Of a DNA stretch of 64,000 nt, positions 17,032-24,575 are shown one piece after another. Under the pieces are notes generated by a model, which ran no database searches, was not told the origin of the DNA, and saw nothing but the letters and a program-made list of their open reading frames with translations. The stretch is from the NCBI GenBank assembly GCA_037045055.1, contig JBAOHJ010000003.1:1116001-1180000 (forward strand), written 5' to 3'. The DNA is from Phosphoribacter sp037045055. Lineage in GTDB: Bacteria; Actinomycetota; Actinomycetes; Actinomycetales; Dermatophilaceae. A program made the translations under genes and the position numbers. Positions within the stretch are counted from its first letter, which is position 1; every line of letters begins with the position of its first letter.

Positions 17032-17982
17032 TCACCCACCGGGGCCCACCCCCCGCACCGACCACACCGGCGCCCGGTCGCCGCGGATCGTCGCGACCAT
17101 GTCCACCACCCGCCGGGTGGCCCGCACATCGTGCGCCCGGAACACCGTCGCGCCCAACCACCCGGCCACCGCGGTCGCCGCCAGCGTGCCCTCGAGCCGC
17201 TCGTCGGCCGCCAGGCCCAGGCTCTCGCCGACGAAGTCCTTGCGCGAGAGCGCCTGCAGCACCGGGAACCCCAGGGCCACGACGTCGGCGGTATGCCGCA
17301 GCACCTGCAGCGAGTGGGCCGTGGTCTTGCCGAAGTCCAGCGTGGGGTCCACGAGGACCCGGCTGCGCGGCATACCGGCGTCCAGGGCGCGTCGCGCGCC
17401 GCGGCCCAGGGTGGCGAGCACGTCGCGGACCACGTCGAGCGGGTCCGGGCCGTAGGTCACGTCGACGGGGTCGGTGCGGGGCGGCAGCCCGCCGGTGTGC
17501 GACACCACCATCCCCGCGCCGATCTCGACCGCGACGCCGAGCAGCTCGGGGTCGTGGCCGGCCCATGTGTCGTTGACGAGGTCTAGGCCGGTGTGCGCGG
17601 CGGCGCGTGCGACCTCGGCGCGCCAGGTGTCCAGACTGAGGATGAGATCCGGGTATGCCGCGCGCGCGCGCTCGAGGAACGGCACCACCCGCTCGATCTC
17701 CTCCTCGACGCCGACGACCGCGCCCTGCTGCCCGGCCCGGACCCCGCCGACGTCGACGATGTCGGCGCCCATGGCCACCGCGGTGTCCAAGGCGGCGAGT
17801 GCGCCGAGCGGATCGGCGTGCCGGTTGCCGGCGTAGAAGGAGTCGCCGGTGCGGTTGACGATGGCCATGACCGCTGGCCGGGAGGCGTCGAAGGTGCGGC
17901 CGCGCAGCACCAGTGGTGCCGGATCGGGCAGGACCGGCGCGTGCAGGTCCTCGGCCACGCCCTCATCGTCGCACGTGAGCAC
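17032..17982 (-). CDS. Dihydropteroate synthase-related protein (FolP2-like)
   Basis: A 316-residue TIM-barrel protein of the pterin-binding family. Recognisable elements are VMAIVNRTGDSFYAG (pterin loop), VDVGGVRAG, LVNDTWAG, LVDPTLDFGKT, SRKDFVGE (Lys/Arg substrate loop) and RAHDVRATRRV. The usual N-(V/R)-T-P-DSF has Gly in place of Pro. This matches the mycobacterial FolP2 branch, which does not act as the housekeeping dihydropteroate synthase, so folate synthesis should not be assumed. GTG 17982 has GGAGG 3 bases upstream; GTG 17958 is an alternative. It overlaps the upstream membrane protein gene by 20 bp (same strand). Confidence 0.85.
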   Translation of the reverse strand: MLTCDDEGVAEDLHAPVLPDPAPLVLRGRTFDASRPAVMAIVNRTGDSFYAGNRHADPLGALAALDTAVAMGADIVDVGGVRAGQQGAVVGVEEEIERVVPFLERARAAYPDLILSLDTWRAEVARAAAHTGLDLVNDTWAGHDPELLGVAVEIGAGMVVSHTGGLPPRTDPVDVTYGPDPLDVVRDVLATLGRGARRALDAGMPRSRVLVDPTLDFGKTTAHSLQVLRHTADVVALGFPVLQALSRKDFVGESLGLAADERLEGTLAATAVAGWLGATVFRAHDVRATRRVVDMVATIRGDRAPVWSVRGVGPGG

Positions 17983-18877
17983 GACCCTCCGAGGTCACGA
18001 CGTAATGCTCGACGAGCAGGAAGCCGGCGAGCGCGGTGAGCAGGTGCCACAGGGCGTGCCCCTGCCACCACGAGGTCGGGGCGCACCACACGTGTCGGTC
18101 GTCGGCCAGCCACCCGGCATACGCGACGGCCAGGGTGAGCAGGCTGGCCCGCAACGGCCGCGACCAGCCCCGCCCGGCGACCTCGGCAACCAGCGCGCCG
18201 GCCAGGACCACCGCGAACAGCCAGCGCCGGGTGCCGGGCAGCAGGTACTGCGAGGCGGCCAGCAGCACCACGGCGCCCACGGTCCAGGCCCGCGCCGGGG
18301 CCGGCCCGAGCCGACCCGACCGGGCCAGGGCGCCGACGCCGAGGACCAGGGTGACGAGGTACATCCCTTGCAGGTCCAGCAGCTGCCCGGCGTAGGTGAG
18401 TGTCGCGTGCAGCGCCAGGCTGCCGATCCCCACGGCGAGCAGGGCCGCGCCCAGCCCCCACGACAGGACCCGCTCCGGTATGCCGGTGGGCATCCGTCGG
18501 GCGCGGACCGCCACGGCCAGGGCGGCGGGCAGGAACGCCAGGCTGGACCACGCGTTGGCCGGCTGCGCGCTGCCCGTGGCGGCGACCCGCTCGCAGAAGC
18601 ACCCGGTGGGCAGGCAGGTCGCGGGGCGGGCGCCGAGCGCGGCGGGGTCGGCGAGCACCCACAGGCCGGCCAGCACGACCAGGGCGGCCGTCGCGACCAC
18701 CGGCCAGGCGACCGCGGCCGCGGCACGAGTGGCGGCGCCCGAGGGGCCGGGCCCGCCGGCAGCATCGGCACTACCGGGCCCACCGGCACCTGGGCCACCG
18801 GGTCCGCCGCCAGCACCCGCGCCACCGGACTCGCCGGCCGGCCGCGGCCCGAGCGGGGGCACGGACGGCGGACTCAC
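17963..18877 (-). CDS. Ceramidase/CREST-superfamily membrane protein
   Basis: A 304-residue protein with an Ala/Gly/Pro-rich N-terminal tail of about 55 residues and 7 or 8 membrane helices. The motifs CFCERV, QPANAWSSLAFLPA, LHATLTYAGQLLDLQGMY and GHALWHLLTALAGFLLVEHY match the ceramidase/PAQR/Per1 (CREST) hydrolase fold, where Ser, Asp and His residues bind a catalytic zinc. The substrate in bacteria lacking ceramides is unknown, so membrane-lipid amidase or hydrolase activity is inference. GTG 18877 is the first plausible start; no strong ribosome site is seen. Its end overlaps the FolP2-like gene, so the two share a transcript. Confidence 0.75.
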   Translation of the reverse strand: MSPPSVPPLGPRPAGESGGAGAGGGPGGPGAGGPGSADAAGGPGPSGAATRAAAAVAWPVVATAALVVLAGLWVLADPAALGARPATCLPTGCFCERVAATGSAQPANAWSSLAFLPAALAVAVRARRMPTGIPERVLSWGLGAALLAVGIGSLALHATLTYAGQLLDLQGMYLVTLVLGVGALARSGRLGPAPARAWTVGAVVLLAASQYLLPGTRRWLFAVVLAGALVAEVAGRGWSRPLRASLLTLAVAYAGWLADDRHVWCAPTSWWQGHALWHLLTALAGFLLVEHYVVTSEGRAHVRR

Positions 18878-18971
18878 GAGTGCATTGTGCCGGGGCCGGG
18901 GGGTGGTGCCCGCTCGAGCATGCCAGCGACCCGTGCACCCGGTGCCCCGCCCCGCCCGGTGTCGGCCGCGG

Positions 18972-19838
18972 TCAGGGCCCGAACAACACCTGCTGGCCCG
19001 CGGCGGGACGTCCCCGCGTGCGCAGCGGCGTGCCCGTCCTGGCGAGCAGACCGCGGACCCGCGCGATGCTGTACCCGGTCTCCTCGACCAGCTGCCGGAC
19101 GCTGGCGCCGGCCTGGTAGCGATCGCCCAGCTGGCGGGCGAGGGCCCCGGCCGTGGCGTCCTCGAGGCGGTCGTGCGGCTCGAGGAAGGGAGCCTCGATG
19201 ACGCCACCGCGGTAGCCCGGGTGGACCTTCCCTCGCGGCGCGCCGTCGATGGCGGACTCGTCGCCCCAGACGCTCCACCCGGGCCGGCCCGTCCTGGCGA
19301 ACATCTCCAGGTAGGGGCCCGGTGAGCACGACTGGATCAGCGCGTACTGCTCGTCGGGCTTGCGGGAGTGCTCGCGCTTGCGGGTCTCGATGAGGTTGAC
19401 CTGTCGGCGGGCCGGGGCGAGGGTCCGCATCGAGCCGCGCACGCCGAAGAGGATGAGCTCGGTGACGTTGCGGAAGTAGAAGCCCACTCCCCGACCGTCG
19501 GGCCCGCCGTCCTTGCGGCGCTTGGCCCAGACCAGATTGGAGACGTAGCGGAAGCCCCACGCGTGCATGACGCGCAGGCCGCCGGGCAGCAAGGCGTTCG
19601 GGACCCACAGGTACAGGTGGGCGTTCGAGGCTGCGGCGTCGCCGACCGGCAGGGTGCTGATGGCCTCGAGATCCAGGGTGGAGTAGCGATCCAGTCGTCG
19701 GTGCTCGGGGGCGACCTTGCCGGTGCGGTTCTGGAACCGCCAGGGTGGGTCGGCCAGGATGGTCCGGAAGCCACCCGCGACGCTGGGCAGCGGGGCGACC
19801 CCGTTGTTGGCCCGGAGGGGTTCGGCAGCCACCGACAC
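18972..19838 (-). CDS. MT-A70 family adenine-N6 DNA methyltransferase with C-terminal HTH
   Basis: A 288-residue methyltransferase. The catalytic DPPW motif is in ILADPPWRFQNRTG (about residues 28-41), with LYLWVPNALL, VWAKRRKDG and the FxNVTELILFGVRG AdoMet region in MT-A70 order. Residues about 230-275 (QLGDRYQAGASVRQLVEETG, SIARVRGLLARTG) form an added helix-turn-helix, probably for site recognition. GTG 19838 has AGGAGGGG about 9 bases upstream. No restriction gene is adjacent. Such orphan enzymes are common in phages and mobile DNA, and the surrounding 3.3 kb has none of the octamers that fill the rest of the window. Target sequence unknown. Confidence 0.88.
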   Translation of the reverse strand: MSVAAEPLRANNGVAPLPSVAGGFRTILADPPWRFQNRTGKVAPEHRRLDRYSTLDLEAISTLPVGDAAASNAHLYLWVPNALLPGGLRVMHAWGFRYVSNLVWAKRRKDGGPDGRGVGFYFRNVTELILFGVRGSMRTLAPARRQVNLIETRKREHSRKPDEQYALIQSCSPGPYLEMFARTGRPGWSVWGDESAIDGAPRGKVHPGYRGGVIEAPFLEPHDRLEDATAGALARQLGDRYQAGASVRQLVEETGYSIARVRGLLARTGTPLRTRGRPAAGQQVLFGP

Positions 19839-19858
19839 TGACCCGCCCCTCCTCCGTT

Positions 19859-19887
19859 AAAGATCTACTTGTCCGAGATGGATCTTT
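19859..19887. promoter_or_regulatory. Inverted repeat upstream of the methyltransferase gene
   Basis: AAAGATC and GATCTTT form a 7-bp inverted repeat separated by 15 bases, in an unusually A+T-rich patch about 20 bp before the methyltransferase start. It fits an operator or part of the promoter. If the enzyme methylates GATC-like sites it could even be autoregulatory, but that is speculation. Confidence 0.35.
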
Positions 19888-20316
19888 GCATGCCCGGGCT
19901 CCCCGGCAAGCACGAACACGCCCCGTCGAGCCCCGGGTCCCTCGGCCCGAGCCGCCGGCTGGCCTCAGGTCAGGGCGGTCGCCGTCCCGTAATTCGACAC
20001 CGGGCTAGGACTGATCTCCGAGCGGAAGCCGGTGCGCCGTACCGGTAGCCGGGCGGCAGCCCTGCCCCGTCGGCTGCACGCCCACACGCGGGGGGGCGGG
20101 GTCGGCGACGTCCGGAATGGGCTGATCGGCCACGGTGCCGCGGAAGATGGGATCCGTCCGGTGGGTGGCCGTGCTGTGGGTCGCGGGGGGTCATCCGGCG
20201 CAGGGCGTGGGATGCGCGGACCTGAGCCGATAGGGGTTTCGCGTCCCTGGGCACACCGAGCCGCGCCCACCGTGGATCGCCATGCGGCTGTCCGGCTCGG
20301 CTGCGATGATGACGGC
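19888..20316. other. Intergenic region before the toxin-antitoxin pair
   Basis: About 430 bp between divergent genes. No gene, RNA or clear repeat is supported. It should contain the promoter of the DUF433 antitoxin operon; GATGATGACGGC directly precedes that start without a strong ribosome site. Confidence 0.4.
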
Positions 20317-21024
20317 ATGGCTCAGGTCCTGGATCTGCTCGATCGACCCGTGTATGGGACGGGTCAGGTAGACCGCATCCTCGGTCTGAAGCCTGGGACA
20401 GCCCGTCGCTGGATCGACGGTTATGAGCGCGGGGGTCAACACTACGAGCCCGTCGTGCGTCATACCTCGACCGGAGGAGACGTGGTCACCTGGGGGGAGT
20501 TCGTCGAGACCCGCCTTCTCTCGGAGTACCGGGAGGCTGGAGTCCCGATCCTGCGGATGCGACCAACCGTCGAGCGCCTGCGTGACGAACTCGGCACGCC
20601 CTACCCCCTGGCCTCCGCCCGAATCTGGCTGGATGTGTCCGGCCGGGAGTTGGTGCGACGGGTCCAAGACGAAGTCGGCCTGGAGCCGCGGCTCTCGCTG
20701 GTAGTCGTACGGTCGGGCCAGGGCGTGCTCGACTGGTCCGATGAAGCCAGGGGTTTCAGCGAATCCAATGAGTGGCGGGACATGCCGCAGGGTGCCCAGA
20801 TCAGCGAACTGCGCCCAAACACCGACATCAAGGACGTGGTCCTTGATCCGCTGCTGAACTCCGGCGAACCGACCGTGCGCGGTCGCGGGGTCCGCACCGA
20901 GATCATCGGAGAACTGTTCCGCGCCGGGGAGACCCCAGACGCCATCGCCGAGATGTACGAGTTGTCGCGGTCGCAAGTTGATGCCGCCCTGCGGTACGAA
21001 CTGCTCCGCGGCCGGGCCGCCTGA
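20317..21024 (+). CDS. DUF433-domain antitoxin with MerR-like N-terminal HTH
   Basis: A 235-residue protein. Residues about 8-60 (YGTGQVDRILGLKPGTARRW) resemble a MerR-like helix-turn-helix. The C-terminal 60 residues are the DUF433 domain: DPLLNSGEPTVRGRGVRTE, IIGELFRAGETPDAIAEMY, SRSQVDAALRYELL. DUF433 proteins are VapB-like antitoxins that bind their promoter and neutralise a partner PIN-like ribonuclease. The partner gene begins 14 bp downstream. ATG 20317 is chosen because protein-like sequence starts there. Confidence 0.82.
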   Translation: MAQVLDLLDRPVYGTGQVDRILGLKPGTARRWIDGYERGGQHYEPVVRHTSTGGDVVTWGEFVETRLLSEYREAGVPILRMRPTVERLRDELGTPYPLASARIWLDVSGRELVRRVQDEVGLEPRLSLVVVRSGQGVLDWSDEARGFSESNEWRDMPQGAQISELRPNTDIKDVVLDPLLNSGEPTVRGRGVRTEIIGELFRAGETPDAIAEMYELSRSQVDAALRYELLRGRAA

Positions 21025-21038
21025 ACCGAGGCCTACCC

Positions 21039-21457
21039 ATGGTCGCTGAGCGCGACGAACTCCTCTTCTACGTCGATGAGAGCGCTTTGGGGCTTGGCAA
21101 GGCGCTCGAGGCAGCTCGGCGGGACACCGTTCACGCAGGCCACCGGTTGATCCCCGAATGCCCACTTGGCGTCCTCGATCCGGAGTGGATCCCGGCCGTG
21201 GCCGCTCGGGGATTGGTCGCTCTCGGCCGCGACAAGCGCATCCGCACGCGCCCGGCCGAACTCGCCCAGTTCCGCGATGCGGGGCTTCGTGTGCTCCGGA
21301 TCGGGGGAAGCGTGACCTTCCCACCTGGGAGTGGCTCGTCCGAATCGTCAGGCGCTGGGACGACATTGAGCACCTCCTGCGCGAGCGGCCCACCGGACCG
21401 TGGATTTACCTCGTCAATGACCGATCGCTGGTGGAGGTGCCGCTACCCGCGGGTTGA
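21039..21457 (+). pseudogene. PIN-like toxin of the DUF433 system, frameshifted
   Basis: The first 88 codons (LLFYVDESALGLGKALEA, ECPLGVLDPEWIPAVAARG, LVALGRDKRIRTRPAEL) match the PIN-like toxins paired with DUF433 antitoxins: an early Asp, a central Asp-Arg/Lys, and a helical tail. Near 21303-21307, in a run of five G, the frame is lost. The plus-one frame carries the natural ending (LPTWEWLVRIVRRWDDIEHL, GPWIYLVNDRSLVEVPL) to the TGA at 21455. One more G would restore a single 140-residue protein. Either the toxin is inactivated, which would make the antitoxin dispensable, or this is a homopolymer sequencing error. Confidence 0.8.
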
Positions 21458-21502
21458 CCGGGGGACACCCTCGAGGCCGCGGTCAGGATGACAGCACTCG
21501 GG

Positions 21503-21589
21503 CGGAGGGCGTGGGATTCGAACCCACGTGACGGTTGCCCGCCAAGCGGTTTTCAAGACCGCCGCACTAGGCCACTATGCGAGCCCTCC
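21503..21589 (-). tRNA. tRNA-Ser (anticodon TGA)
   Basis: Minus strand type II tRNA. Acceptor GGAGGGC/GCCCTCC, anticodon stem GCGGT/ACCGC around CTTGAAA (anticodon TGA), long variable arm (TTGGCGGGCAACCGTCA), T-arm GGGTTCGAATCCC. Discriminator G; CCA not encoded. Confidence 0.97.
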
Positions 21590-21856
21590 AGCGCGGCCGG
21601 ATCGGCAACTGCGGCCCGACCGCCGAGCCATGGTAGTCCCGCGCGCCCACGACCTCGGGAGCGTGAGGGCGGCCATACTCGGGCGGCCTGCCCGCCGACG
21701 GGGTTGACCGCCGTCCGGCGGCGCCCGCGCGGCATACCTGCGGGGAATTCATCACCGCAAGCGGTATCAGCGCGACCCGTCGGCCACTCCTGACAGATGC
21801 GCACGCCCGGCCCTAGGCTCTCGGCATACGCCACGACCAGGACAAACGAGGACGTC

Positions 21857-23491
21857 ATGGCCCGCACCAAGAGCGTCGAACCGCCCGACCAGGCCCGACC
21901 CGCGCCACACGCCGTCGTCGTCCCCCCGAGCATCGCTGCCCGGCACGGGGCCCGCGTCCTGGACCCGGTCACGGCCGTCCGCCTGCCCGACTCGACGGCG
22001 CCGCGCCCGACCGTGTATGCCGGCGAGCGCCTGGTCATGCAACGCGGTGTCGCCGACCGGGACGCCGCCGATCCGCTGGTGCAGCTGCGCGATCCGTGCG
22101 CCCAGTTGGGCGTGCGGATGGAGCGCACCTCCACGGGGTTCGACCGGCTGCGCCGCCGCCGCGGGGCGCGCCCACCTGTGCATCCCGAGGTGCTCGACCT
22201 GATCCGTCGGCACTGGATGGACACCGTGCGGTTGACCCCCGGTGCCGACCAGCCCGACCAGCCCGTCGACGCCTGGCCCTGCCTGCGCCGCCTGCAGTCC
22301 GACGCCCCCGACCAGGCCCGGACCATGCGCCTGGACCACCTCATCGCGGCGACCCCGGTGGCCGGCACGCCCTACTGGGGCGGCACCCCCTACTGGGGCG
22401 GGACGCCGTACTGGGGCGGGACGCCCTATTGGGGGGGCACCCAGAGCCCGGCCGTGGAGTACGGCCGCGCCGGGTTCGGCGGGCGCAGCCCGGTCGCCGT
22501 GGTCCTGCCCAACCCGGCCGTCGGGGCGGCCCGAGTGCCCCGGGCACCGGTCGTCGCCGTCCCGGACACCGGCCTGGGCTCGCACCCGTGGTTCGACGGG
22601 GACCCCACCGTGACCACCGAGGTGTACTTCGACGGCATCCTGCTGGGGCTGCACGGCCCGGTCCCCTTCGACGCCGACTCGCCGCCGCCCGCGGCCAACC
22701 CTCTGGACCCTGGGATCGAGCCCGACACCGGCCACGGGACCTTCATCGCCGGTCTCATCCGGCAGCTGTGCCCCCAGGCGCGCATCCTGGCCATCCCGGT
22801 GATGCGCAACGACGGGGTCGTCGCCGAGAGCGGCCTGGTCAACACCCTCACCCTGCTGCTGGCCCGGCACAAGCAGTCCCTGCTCGACGGCACCGAGGAC
22901 GGCCTGGTCGACGTGCTGTCGCTGTCCCTGGGCTATTACCACGAGAGCGCCGAGGACCACCGCATGGACGGCCCGTTCGGCGCCCTCATGCGCGAGTATG
23001 CCGCGCACGGGGTCGCCGTCGTCGCGGCGGCCGGCAACAGCACCACCCTGTCGCCGATGTACCCCGCCGGATTCGCCGCCGACGTCACCGGGTTCGCCGA
23101 GGGCCGCGTCCCGCTGGCCAGCGTCGGGGCCCTGAACCCCGGCGGCAAGACGGTGGCCTACTTCTCCAACGACGGCGACTGGGTGAGCACCTTCCGCAAG
23201 GGCAGCGCCCTGGTCAGCACGTTCCCGACCGATGTCACCGCGGCCCTGCAGCCCTCCGCGGAGGTGACCTTCCGCGGCCGCCAGCGCACCACCATGGACC
23301 CGGACGACTTCAGCGGGGGCTTCTGCACGTGGAGCGGCACGTCCTTCGCGGCCCCGGTGTTGGCCGGCGAGATCGCCGCGGCCTTGGTCGGCGACCCGGA
23401 CCTGCCGGCGATCGACCAGGCCACCGCGGTGGCGCGGGGTCGCCGAGCCGTCAAGGCCGTCGTCGCCGAGTGGCAGGGCAAGGGACTGTGA
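21857..23491 (+). CDS. Cytoplasmic S8 (subtilisin-like) serine peptidase of the CHAT/sigma cassette
   Basis: A 544-residue subtilase without signal peptide. The triad can be read as Asp237 (VVAVPDTGLG), His293 (DTGHGTFIAGLI) and Ser496 (WSGTSFAAPVLAGEIAAAL). Residues 1-160 form an unrecognised N-terminal domain, and residues 170-193 are four exact GTPYWG units just before the peptidase domain. With no secretion signal it should act inside the cell, perhaps after processing of the N-terminal part. ATG 21857 has CGAGG 6 bases upstream. Its stop overlaps the sigma-factor start (GTGA), so the four cassette genes form one coupled operon. Substrates unknown. Confidence 0.92.
   Translation: MARTKSVEPPDQARPAPHAVVVPPSIAARHGARVLDPVTAVRLPDSTAPRPTVYAGERLVMQRGVADRDAADPLVQLRDPCAQLGVRMERTSTGFDRLRRRRGARPPVHPEVLDLIRRHWMDTVRLTPGADQPDQPVDAWPCLRRLQSDAPDQARTMRLDHLIAATPVAGTPYWGGTPYWGGTPYWGGTPYWGGTQSPAVEYGRAGFGGRSPVAVVLPNPAVGAARVPRAPVVAVPDTGLGSHPWFDGDPTVTTEVYFDGILLGLHGPVPFDADSPPPAANPLDPGIEPDTGHGTFIAGLIRQLCPQARILAIPVMRNDGVVAESGLVNTLTLLLARHKQSLLDGTEDGLVDVLSLSLGYYHESAEDHRMDGPFGALMREYAAHGVAVVAAAGNSTTLSPMYPAGFAADVTGFAEGRVPLASVGALNPGGKTVAYFSNDGDWVSTFRKGSALVSTFPTDVTAALQPSAEVTFRGRQRTTMDPDDFSGGFCTWSGTSFAAPVLAGEIAAALVGDPDLPAIDQATAVARGRRAVKAVVAEWQGKGL
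22364..22435 (+). repeat. Four tandem 18-bp repeats encoding GTPYWG
   Basis: Four consecutive 18-bp units (first GGCACGCCCTACTGGGGC) encode GTPYWG four times. The units differ only at wobble positions, which argues for selection on the peptide rather than very recent DNA slippage. They sit between the N-terminal domain and the catalytic domain of the S8 peptidase. Confidence 0.95.
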
Positions 23492-24075
23492 CCGCCATGG
23501 CCGGCAGCCTCGCGGCCCGGGCGGCGTCGGCGTTCGCGGCATACCAGGCCGGTGAGCGCGAGCGGATGGGCGAGCTGGTCGACGTGCTCACCCCGGTGCT
23601 GTGGCACACCGCACGCTCGCAGCGCCTCGACCAGCAGGCCGCCGAGGACGTCATCCAGACCGCGTGGATCCGGCTCATCGAGAGCGCCGACGCCATCAAC
23701 GACCCGCAGGCGGTGCTGGCCTGGCTGCTGACGACGGTGCGGCGCGAGTCCTGGCGCACGCTCAAGCGCGAGGGCCGAGCGTTGCCGGTCGACGACCTGC
23801 CCGAGCCCGACCCCGACGGGAGCCCCGAGCCCCTCGACCCGGCGGTCGCCGCGGTCCTGCGCGAGGGCCAGGCGGCGCTGTGGCGGCACGTCTCCGCACT
23901 GTCGCACCGTTGCCAGGCCCTGCTGCGCGTCATCGCCTTCGTGGACCGGCCCGACTACGCGGCGGTGTCCGAAGCCCTGAGTATGCCGGTCGGCTCGATC
24001 GGGCCCACCCGGGGTCGCTGCCTGGCCAAACTCCGCACCGCCCTGCTCGCCGACCCCACCTGGAGCCTGACATGA
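23488..24075 (+). CDS. ECF-like sigma-70 family RNA polymerase sigma factor
   Basis: A 195-residue sigma factor. Region 2 is around residues 28-90 (AEDVIQTAWIRLIE, VLAWLLTTVRRESWR, the latter in the promoter-melting/-10 recognition region). Region 4 is around 140-190 (LSHRCQALLRVIAFV, PDYAAVSEALSMPVGSIGPT, RGRCLAKLRTALL), an HTH for -35 binding. The start GTG 23488 overlaps the S8 peptidase stop by 4 bases (GTGA); ATG 23497 is possible. No classical anti-sigma gene (ZAS motif or transmembrane partner) is next to it. The following 167-residue protein is the natural candidate to hold it. It should redirect transcription to unknown target promoters. Confidence 0.88.
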   Translation: MTAMAGSLAARAASAFAAYQAGERERMGELVDVLTPVLWHTARSQRLDQQAAEDVIQTAWIRLIESADAINDPQAVLAWLLTTVRRESWRTLKREGRALPVDDLPEPDPDGSPEPLDPAVAAVLREGQAALWRHVSALSHRCQALLRVIAFVDRPDYAAVSEALSMPVGSIGPTRGRCLAKLRTALLADPTWSLT

Positions 24076-24575
24076 CCACAGACGAGACCCGCCTGGCCGA
24101 CGGCCCCCTCGACGAGCACGACGCCAAGATCCTCACCCTCGTGCGGGAGTTGCACGCGCGCACCGACCCGGTGCCCAGTGGGTTGACCGACCGGGTCAAG
24201 TTCGAGCTCACCCTGGCCGCCCTGCATGCCGAGATCGCCGAGCTCGAGCACCTGTCCATGGCCCAGGTCCGCGACGACGCCGCGACGTTCACGACGACCG
24301 ACTCGGTGACCTTCACCAGCAGCACGCTCAGCCTCATGGTGACCTTCGGACCCCCCGACGGCGACAGCGCCGCGGACACCATCCGGGTGGACGGGTGGGT
24401 GACCTCGGGCCGAGCCACCGTCGAGCTGCGGGTCGGGCAGGTCAGTCTCACCACGACCGCCGACGACAACGGCCGGTTCGTCATCGAGGGTGTCCCGCAC
24501 GGATCCGCCCGGTTCATCCTGCGACCGGAGAGCCCCGACGAGCGGCCGGTGATCACTCCGTCGATCGAGCTGTAG
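24072..24575 (+). CDS. Small two-part protein between sigma factor and CHAT protease (candidate adaptor/anti-sigma)
   Basis: A 167-residue soluble protein. Residues about 1-60 are helical and charged (EHDAKILTLVRELHARTD, DRVKFELTLAALHAEIAELE). Residues about 75-165 are strand-rich and look like a carboxypeptidase-regulatory or similar beta-sandwich (VDGWVTSGRATVELRV, TTADDNGRFVIEGVPHG, ARFILRPES). No membrane segment and no zinc-binding anti-sigma motif. ATG 24072 overlaps the sigma stop (ATGA). Position and architecture suggest that it binds the sigma factor with one half and could be cut or sensed by the proteases encoded on either side. That is inference; the family is not recognised by name. 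Confidence 0.75.
   Translation: MTTDETRLADGPLDEHDAKILTLVRELHARTDPVPSGLTDRVKFELTLAALHAEIAELEHLSMAQVRDDAATFTTTDSVTFTSSTLSLMVTFGPPDGDSAADTIRVDGWVTSGRATVELRVGQVSLTTTADDNGRFVIEGVPHGSARFILRPESPDERPVITPSIEL

Noticed and set aside
22364..22435. Tandem 18-bp units considered as a CRISPR-like array
   Set aside because: No spacers between units, in frame within a peptidase gene, and no cas genes anywhere in the window.
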